Assembly: GCA_023247135.1 (NCBI GenBank)
Contig: JAHFHB010000080.1
Span: 1-6,781 of the forward strand
Reading direction: 5' to 3'
From: Candidatus Omnitrophota bacterium
GTDB taxonomy: Bacteria > Omnitrophota > Omnitrophia > Omnitrophales > Aquincolibacteriaceae
Length of the DNA: 6,781 nucleotides
Shown here: positions 1-6,781 of the stretch, piece after piece
How the letters are laid out: every line of letters starts with the position of its first letter
Numbering within the stretch: the first letter of the stretch is position 1
Notes under the pieces: generated by a model
Told to the model about the DNA's origin: nothing
What the model saw: the letters and a program-made list of their open reading frames with translations, nothing else
The model's database searches: none
Program-made: the position numbers and the translations under genes

Positions 1-3000
1 TGCCAATCGTCCGGCGCCGCGCGCGCGGCTTCCAGGCGTTTTTCGGTCCAGCGCACCAGTTCACGGTATTGGGCCACGGTCAAATCTTCGATCCGCGCCG
101 CTCTCAAATCCAGTTTCGTCCCGTCCTTGAGATTGCGCACGCCCTGCTGCAGAATCCGGTCGATGTCGCGGATCGTCGTCACCATCAACTGCACATCCGT
201 CGACTTCACGTCTACGGGATCGGCCACCTTCAGCGCGCCGCCGGCTTCCCGCTCGTAAACCCCGCCGGCATCTTTCGTGAAAAAACGGTCGAGCTTGAGG
301 TGATCCGCCAGGCGGATGTCTTCCGGCCTCTTGCCCTCCACGTTTTCAATCTCCGTCAAAAGTTCGGTCGTGCGCCCAAGAAAATATTCGTAGGTGTGAT
401 TGTCAAAAATACCCTGCGAGATCAGGCGCGCCTGCGCTTCTTCCAGGTAAATCAACTGGCTGCGCAGTTTGCGCCAGCCGTCGAGGGCCTCGATCTCGGC
501 CCGCTCCGCGTCCGTAAAAAGCGTCTTGCGCACCGCTTCGGGGATCTTTAGTTTCTGCATTTCCGCCAATATGGAATCCAGCCTGTCCAGCACGCCCGCC
601 CCGCTCAGGCCATCCTTGATTTCCAGGCCAGGCTGCTCCTGAAACAGGCGGTCAACGACCTGGCGGTAAGCGCGCAGAACGTTTCCGGTCGTTTCAAAAA
701 CGTGCACGAAATAAGGCCGCGCCGTTTCCTTTTCATCAGGCGCCCGGTCCGAGTACTCCCGGTTGAAAATCAGCGCGTTGACGCGGATGTTGTACCCGGG
801 TTTCTGCTCGTTGCGGGTCAGCACTTCGTCTTTTAATATCCTGTTGACCAAATCTTCAAGGCGTTCGCTCAAAACTTCGGGGTCATGAATACGTTCAGAC
901 GGATTCTCCAGCCACTGGTTTTTCTCGAGAATACTGCGGGTCAGGTTTGAGACTTCTTCCGGATTGAGCCGGCGCAAGAGGTAGTAACGCCCGTTTTGAT
1001 CCACCAGGCGCTCCATCACAAGCGCTGTCCGCACCGCGCTCAAAAGCAGGGCTTGCTCGGTTTCCGAGAAAACATCCGCGCCCGGTTGAAGCGTTTTTAC
1101 AAAATCCGGGTACCGATGCTCCATCTGCCGCAGTTTCGCGGAAAGCTCGCGCCCGCCCGCGTGCGCATAAAAATTCTCGAGAATCATGGAGAAGCTGAAG
1201 TTATGGCGCACGGTCTGCGCGATAATGCCGGTGATATTGGCTTCAAGCCGGTCGCGGAAAAGCCGCTTGCCGCGGTATTTTTCAAGCGTCGCCTCGATGT
1301 CATCCGGCGGAATCGGCTGGATGCCGTTCGCCGGGTCATTCGCCCTTTGCACAAGCGTTTCGATGCGATCCAGCGTTTCGAGAATCGTTTTGCCGAAAAG
1401 AGTTTCGCGGCGGGCCTGGATGTCCAGAGCCTGCCAGGCCGCGTCGGTCATGCGCTCAGGCTTGGGCGGAGTGATGTAATTGCGGTAATAAAGTGAAAGA
1501 CGCTCAAGGGAATCCTGCGGCAGTGTGCGCTGAATCCGGTCAAGGCTTTTGAGCTGGCCCAGCAGGTATTTGGCAATATCCTCTTCCCGCGCTTCCTGGA
1601 AAGCCAGGCCGCGGTCGGCCACCGAAAGAATGCCCGCTTTCTCAAGCTCGCGGGCCAAAAGAATGCGGGCCACATGATTATCCAGATCTTCGAACTTTAC
1701 TTTCTGCAGTTTGTATTCTTCGGAGCCGGCGCCTTTGGTTTTCAGCGTTTCGCGGGCACGCAGAGCCGTCGAAAGCGACGACAGGTAGCCGTCAAAACGC
1801 ACGGCGCGGAAATCTTCGCGGAATTGCGCTTCACGTTTCCTGGCCAGCTTTTCAGAAGCGTAGACCACCTTGCCGCCCTTTTCCTCTGCGAGTCCGCGCC
1901 GCACGTCTTCAAATTTTTTCTGCGTCAGAAAAGCTTCGAGTTCCACCTGGTACTGGTCTTCCACCGCGCCCTGGCGGTTGCCATTGACCCAGTCCACGTA
2001 ATCGACATAACCCTGGACGCGCGGATCCGCCGCGTCTTGCATGGCTTCAAAGCGCTGCTTGAAAATTTCAGCCACACGGATGCGGTAGCGCAAATCTTCG
2101 GCAAACGCGTCCAGCGACACCTGCTCAGAATCCAGCAGGCGCGTATCCACGTCTTCGAAAACTTCTTTTTGCAGGGCCGCGACACGGCCGTAGAGGCGGA
2201 TCCATAATTTGCGGGCCGCTTCTGTTTTTCCGGCACGCACTTTCAACATCAGCTCACGCACATTCGTAACGCCATAATCGCTCAGCGTTTCATCGTCAAT
2301 CACGCCCAGCGCCTTGAAGTAACGGTCGAGCAGGGATTCGCCTTCGGGTTCAGGCGCCAGATGCCCGAGAAAACGCGGGTCTTTCAGCATCCGGATCAAT
2401 TGATCCGCCCGATTCGCCGTTTCTGCAATGCCATCCACCGCGCGTTCCAGCGTAAAAAAGGTCAGCAGTCCGATGTTTGAGGATTGACGCAAATCAAAGG
2501 CATTCTTGTCTCCCAAGGCACGCACAATCCCCTTCACCCCGCTGGTTTCATCACCGACATTCTCAAGCGCCTGGGTCAGCAATTCTTTTTCACGCCCGAG
2601 AGCGGCATCGATAGTTTCATCCGCGCCGCGCCAGTTAAAATCGGCGTACTCGATCAGCGCGCTTAAAAAACCCAAATCGTCATCGTTATTTTTGTTGATG
2701 GGTTGATTCACCGCCGGACCGTCACCCGCCTTGGCAAAAAGCGCATTGACCGGCGTGATCAATTTCTCAAAATTATCCAGGTACTCCTTGACCTTACGGA
2801 GGACAATCTGCTGATCGGTTGGATCCATGGCCCCGATCACACCCATGGCAGCGGGATCATCGGGATCCACCGTTTCACGGCTCGGGAAATACTTTTCACG
2901 AATACGCGTCATCTCAGGGTCGCGCGTATCTTCCAGCGAATAGCGGATCCAGAACATCGCACGGCCCAGCACAAGCGACTCTTCGATCTCGCGCTCCTGG

Positions 3001-6000
3001 TAGATAAAAAGTTTCTTGGCGCGGTCATATTCCCGGTACGCTTCGTCGTAGGCTTTACGGCCTTGATCGCTCAGGCTTTTCAGATCCCCCGGCGTTAAGT
3101 TAAAATCGGCCTGACGGGCCTTGCCTTGCAGCGCTGGGTCCGGCAAAAGCGCCAGCATGCGCTGGATGGCGCGCGGAATATTTTCAAAATGCTGAAGTTT
3201 GTCGTCCGGGTCCACATCCGCGCGTACGATGGCGCGCATCAGCGCGGAGTCCGGGTGGCGCAGAATGAGTTCCCGCGGCATGCGTCCGTAGAAACCGCGC
3301 ATGTTCGCCAGCTTGTCATCACGGTAGAGCAGGGCGACAAGGTCGACTAAATTCTGGCGGCCCTGATCCTGATTCTGCTGAGACTTCAGGCCGGTCAAGA
3401 GCGGTGTCAAAAGAAAGGCGCCGTTATACGCGCCTTTTTTGCCCTGTTCAAACCCGTCGCCGAAGGCAGTCATCTCGACCGGCTTCTGTGTCAGCGGATG
3501 GCGGTACAGATCCGCCAGAATTTTACGCACCCGCTCTTCCTGTTTGATCTGGTCGTCACGCGACAAATTCCCGGAGCGGTTTTCAAATTCATCCTGGTTG
3601 ATCACGCGCTTGACCAGCCACTCCACGTAATCGGTGGTTTCATGCGGCGGCAATTGGGACGGATCCTGGATTTCGTGCATACCGTAAATCGTCCAGCCGA
3701 TGTCCCAGGGAATGTACGCATCCTGATTGGCGCGGGTTTTGCCGGTGGATTTATCCTCCAGGTTCATGGCGCGCGACGCGTAATAACTCAAAAGCCCAAG
3801 CAGGTTAAAATCCACATCCACATCCGGCACGATCACGCCGTCCTCAAAACGCTCGCGCAAATGCGCCGAGACCCGGATCGGCAGATTATTCAAAAGATGT
3901 TTTTCATTTTTAATCGCGAAGATTCGTTCCGTGTCCCGGACAAATTGGTAATAGGCGCGCGATTCCTGGTACGCCTCCAGAAGCGTCGCGTCGGGTCTGT
4001 CTTTGAAGCGTTCTTTCAACCAGGCGGGCGCGCTTTCGAGCCGGGCAATCGGCCGCTTCAGAATTCTGAGAGCGCCGCGCATGTAATCGAGCTTCTGTTC
4101 CATACGCTTGGCATCCATAAAATGGTCTTTGGCATGCCCGTCGAAAATCGTCAGGACCCAGTCGTTCAGATTCAGCACGTACTCCGGCCCGTACGGAATT
4201 TCCGCATCATCCAGCAACCGGCGCACCGGCTCAAGAAAGCCGTTCAAACTGCCGTCGGCCGGCAGCGGCGGGTCTTTTGAAACCACGATATCGCGCCGCG
4301 GCGAAAGAAAATTATCCATCACCATCAGATGCGGCAGGTCCAGCGCCGAAACACCCGCCTGCGGCCGCTGGGCCGCCGGCAGTTTTTGCAGCACACCCTG
4401 CTGGCTCTGTTCCAGCAGTTTCTCGATGCGCTTCGTGGGATCCGCTTCTTTGGGAGCCTGCACGCCGGGCAGCTGGCGCATGCCCGCCATGACCTCGTTG
4501 TAAATGCCGTAGTGCTTGAGCAAGTTAAAGTAATGGATTTTGGCATTTTTCAGGCTATGTTTGGCGCGAATACGGTCGTAACTGCTCTGCGACTGCCAGT
4601 CGATGATTTCGCGGAAATTGGCTTGATTGAAGCGCTGTTGATCGCCGCGCACGCGGCCGGTCGCCATCAGATAAAGTTCATTGGCTTCGCGCCACTGCTC
4701 ATCGGTAAGCAGGTAGTTGCGCGTCGCCCATTTGCCGTCGTCGATCGCCTGCGTGAAGACTGCTTTTTTCGTTTGCTGCGACTGCCGCACCTGGGCCATC
4801 AACTGCTGGCGGATGGCGGCTTCTTTCGACTGGCCGGCCGCCCCCACGCCGCCGTCGTTCAAGACCCATTCGCCGCGAATCCCGATAAAACTGTTGGGAA
4901 AACCGATCTGCAAAGCCAGGTCCAGATTAAACGCATTCATCTGTGCCGCGTATTCCGCCGAGCGGTTACAGCTCATGGCCAGTTGATCCATGTAGATCCG
5001 GGCTTCATCATTGTTCGCCGCGGCTGCATGCATGGCGCGGTCGATATTCAGCAGGGTTCCGTAATGCAGGGAGTTGTAAACCGGCGCCAGCGCTTTTGTG
5101 ACCGGCTGTCCCGCCATTAAATTCTGGCGCGTTTGCTGCAGCACATTTTCCGGCAGTTCGCTCAGGAACGAAAAATTCAGCATGGCCCCGCTGTCAGGAT
5201 CCAATACGTTGATCAGATAATCACCGGGCAGGGCTTCGAGCACTGCGAGGAAGTCCAGCGCCGCCGATTCGTGCGCGCGCCCGTAAAGATCGGCATCCGC
5301 CGCGGCCAGTTCATAGGCGACCTCGATGCGGGCCGCATCCGCGTGCCGGTCCTCGCGCAGATCCTTGCCGATGGCATCCTTATCGGCCTTGCGCATGTTG
5401 CGCAGGCGGAACGATTCCACGTGCATATCGCGCATCTGCGAAAGATAACTGGCGGCCTGCGCCAACTGCTCGGTCCAGATCAATTCCTGCTGGCGGGCTT
5501 CAAGCGCGGCCGTACTTTGCGCCCGGATCAACGCGTTATCGCGGGCCGAGGCGTCATAAGCACCCAGAAGGCGCGTTCTAAAGGTCACCCCCGCAAAAAT
5601 ACCGCTCAAGCCAAGCGCGACAAGATCCAGACCGCCGCCGCTCGCGTTCGTCTGCGTTTCAGAGGTCACGATCGGAGTCACAGTGACATTGCCGGTCGTC
5701 ACGGCAAAAGCCGAGGCTCCCTGCGAAGTCGTCGTCGTTCCGCCGCTTGAACTTGAACCCCCGAAGGAGAGCGGGATAAACACGCCTGTGGTCTGTGAAA
5801 CCTGCTGGCTCGGCTCCACCTCAAGCCGGTAGACCGGCACGGCGCCTGACCCCGGAAATACGGACATCTTGTTTTTAGGCGGATCGCGGCGGCGCATGAT
5901 CATTTGATTGTTTTCTTCAATGGAACCGCGCAGCGGCGTGTGCAGCGGAAAGTTGGCCGACAGAATCAGATTCGCCGACGTGTGGCGCGTATTCTGATAA

Positions 6001-6781
6001 AAATCCTGTGCGCCGTAGGCTCGCCACGCCTGGCCGATCTTGTTGTCGAAAAGCCTGAGTGAAGGCGGGCGGTGCAGGCGATTGAGTTCTTCGAGATTGG
6101 CGTTAATGACGATTTTTCCGCCGCGCTGTTTGCGGAGGGCCTGCACGATCGGAATATCCTGCACGTTCGGCAGTGCCAGGCGGTCGCGTTTCAAAAGCTC
6201 AAGCTGGCGGCGGCGCTGTTCCATTTCCATGCGGAACTTCAGCACGTCAATGCGCGCAAAACCGATTTCCATGATGAATTCTTCCGGGCGCGTTTTTTGC
6301 ATATGCCGCGTTTCTGTCACACGTTCGCTCTCCCCTTTCAGATAATTCACCAGACTGCGTACGCGTGCATCCCACGCGGCAGCCGCCGCGGCTTCTTTCG
6401 GCCGCAGCGCTTCAGCCGCGCTGAACAGGCCCGCTTGTTCAAACAATTTCGCGGCCACACTCAGTGTTTCAGGCTGGCTGAGATTACGTTTTAAAATTTC
6501 TTCAAACCGGGCGGCAAAGCGCGCCCCGTCAGAATCCTTAAGGTCGGCGCTCATCAGAAGACTGCGCCCCAGGGTTTTCTGGCTGGATAAATAAAGAATG
6601 TCCTCACGCTTGATTTCCGCTTCCCCCGTGCGGAGGCGGTCTTCGGCTTTGAGAATGACTCGGTATTGCCCGATCTGCACCATTTCATCCTGAATCTGCG
6701 CGTCTTCGCGGAAATCCTTGAGCTGAGCACTCTTGATGTTGACCAGCCCGCGCTTGGGATCGATGATCGGCACATCCAGCG
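1..6781 (-). CDS. Giant open reading frame, partial at both ends; putative TolC-like giant envelope protein
   Basis: One frame on the minus strand reads from 6779 down to 3 without a stop: 2,259 complete codons, with the gene running off both edges. Codon use is consistent throughout (CTG, GCG, CGC and GAA common; TTA, CTA and TCA rare), which supports one continuous gene rather than joined neighbours. The product is rich in Leu, Ala, Arg, Glu, Asp and Gln, mostly predicted helical by eye, with one cysteine and no clear transmembrane helix. No Met near the upstream edge is followed by a signal peptide, so I place the true start outside the window. Residues about 165-760 resemble a TolC/OEP outer-membrane channel; the rest is unrecognised. 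The likely setting is the cell envelope, inferred from the TolC-like part and the lack of cysteine. The reading frame is nearly certain; the function is tentative. An alternative is a giant helical scaffold or surface protein with only superficial TolC resemblance. Confidence 0.95.
3..4499 (-). other. Long unrecognised helical tail (about 1,500 residues)
   Basis: Residues 761-2259, continuing past the window edge. It begins after the TolC-like region with a Pro/Gln/Ala-rich boundary (about 776-815) and then alternates amphipathic helices with short Pro/Asp turns. Landmarks are an aromatic patch at 1022-1057 (Trp 1025, 1029, 1054), the acidic DVDVD at 986-990, an Asn/Asp cluster NKNNDDD at 1362-1368, and strongly charged helices in 1600-1720 and 2060-2259. 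There are no cysteines, no clear membrane helices and no nucleotide-binding, protease, glycosidase or adhesin motif that I recognise. If it follows a TolC-type channel it should be periplasmic. It may be an all-helical scaffold or solenoid; I cannot assign a family. Confidence 0.6.
4500..6287 (-). other. TolC/OEP-like outer-membrane channel region within the giant protein
   Basis: Residues about 165-760, by eye. TolC-family proteins form trimeric outer-membrane channels for efflux and type I secretion; each chain has two repeats of helix-strand-strand-helix. Here a charged helix (169-200) ends in ALPNVQ, like the first OEP helix before its 'LP' break. Strand-like segments follow at 270-279 and 332-340, a Ser/Gly/Thr loop at 341-383, a strand at 384-400, then long helices to about 518. 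A second strand-turn-strand lies at 618-644 and ends in EWVLNDGG, close to the family's W-x-x-F-D-G-G. The last helices (about 645-756) end in a spaced A...A...Y..L....G pattern (RAKHSLKNAKIHYFNLLKHYG), typical of OEP C-termini. The two hairpins are about 230 residues apart, as expected for TolC. At nearly 600 residues it is longer than usual (about 420-480), and an extra strand-like segment at 270-285 is unexplained. This rests on pattern matching without a profile search. Confidence 0.5.
5631..5762 (-). other. Ser/Gly/Thr-rich low-complexity loop or linker
   Basis: Residues 340-383. The sequence runs GGSSSSGGTTTTSQG, then a Thr/Val/Asn stretch, then SGGG. It contains almost no charged residues, unlike everything around it, and includes an ACG triplet run coding for Thr. 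It lies between two strand-like segments (GVFIPLSFG and LVALGLSGIFAGVTF). In TolC-family proteins this is where a surface-exposed extracellular loop sits between the two strands of a hairpin. If the TolC reading is wrong, it is a flexible interdomain linker. Confidence 0.7.
6288..6779 (-). other. N-terminal part of fragment: charged helical region with a TPR-like helix pair
   Basis: Residues 1-164 of the fragment. The stretch opens with a short hydrophobic/Pro segment (LDVPIIDPKRG), then runs as amphipathic charged helices. Residues 108-125 (VAAKLFEQAGLFSAAEAL, about 6405-6458) have the small/large residue spacing of a TPR-type helix pair, followed by an alanine run (residues 130-135). One such unit is not enough to call a TPR domain. 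The part sits directly upstream of the TolC-like region with no stop or low-complexity break, so it is probably a periplasmic extension before the channel, or the C-terminal end of another domain lying outside the window. No catalytic motif is visible. Confidence 0.4.

Noticed and set aside
1448..2236. Minus-strand open frames 1448..1675 and 1925..2236 (also 4325..4546 and 6554..6775)
   Set aside because: All lie in one shifted frame relative to the giant frame, are short, and have compositions rich in Trp, Ser, Arg and Cys typical of out-of-frame translation.
3431..3440. A6 run in the sense strand (GGC AAA AAA GGC), and similar A6/T6 runs near 1914, 2660 and 6296, as programmed frameshift sites
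   Set aside because: The frame stays open and coding-like on both sides of each run, and neither alternative frame continues with plausible protein, so no frameshift is needed.
3810..3825. Short tandem repeat ATCCAC ATCCAC ATCC on the + strand
   Set aside because: It only reflects the codons for Asp-Val-Asp-Val-Asp; two and a half copies are not a meaningful repeat array.
3498..5120. Long + strand open frames (3498..4280 and 4329..5120), and others at 69..551, 1674..2207 and 5133..5750
   Set aside because: All begin at positions divisible by three, so they lie codon-on-codon opposite the giant minus-strand frame. Their stops can only arise opposite TTA, CTA or TCA, which are rare in the sense gene; for example the TAG ending 69..551 is opposite a CTA Leu codon. 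Their products are His/Arg/Phe-rich with no family resemblance.
5582..5633. Hydrophobic stretch LDLVALGLSGIFAGVTF as a transmembrane helix
   Set aside because: It is short, Gly-rich, contains an Asp, and alternates in a strand-like way; it fits a barrel strand beside the Ser/Gly/Thr loop better than an inner-membrane helix.
6681..6683. First in-frame ATG (residue 33), with AGGA just upstream, as a possible gene start
   Set aside because: The spacing is short, the sequence before it has the same coding character, and what follows (MVQIGQYRVILKAEDRL) is not a signal peptide. An upstream start is more likely.

Overview
The window holds one feature at the gene level. The minus strand carries a single reading frame that is open from edge to edge (codons 6779..3, 2,259 sense codons, no stop). 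Neither the start nor the stop of the gene is present, so this is an internal slice of a very large gene. All other open frames look like shadows of it. I see no intergenic gap, RNA gene, mobile element, CRISPR array, promoter or terminator. Residue numbers below count from the first complete codon of the fragment (residue 1 = 6779..6777), not from the true N-terminus.

Layout of the protein, N- to C-terminal (right to left on the + strand). Residues 1-164 are a charged, mostly helical stretch with one TPR-like helix pair. Residues about 165-760 read like an outer-membrane factor of the TolC/OEP family: a long charged helix ending in a 'LP' break, a membrane-strand-like segment, a Ser/Gly/Thr-rich loop, a second strand, a long helical bundle, a strand-turn-strand ending in W-x-L-N-D-G-G, and a final helical pair ending in the usual A..Y..L....G pattern. 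Residues 761-2259 are about 1,500 residues of mostly helical, strongly charged sequence in which I recognise no known domain. The whole fragment has one cysteine (residue 604).

The organism is probably a bacterium of moderately high GC (by eye mid to high fifties percent) that tolerates giant genes. Giant genes are known in Omnitrophota and some other environmental lineages (Planctomycetes, Chlorobi and others), and a Gram-negative envelope would fit the TolC-like part. The lineage assignment is an inference with little direct support. If the TolC reading is right, standard TolC topology puts both termini in the periplasm, so the 1,500-residue tail would be a large periplasmic extension of an export channel. 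I know of no standard family with that arrangement, and it is the most interesting point in the window.
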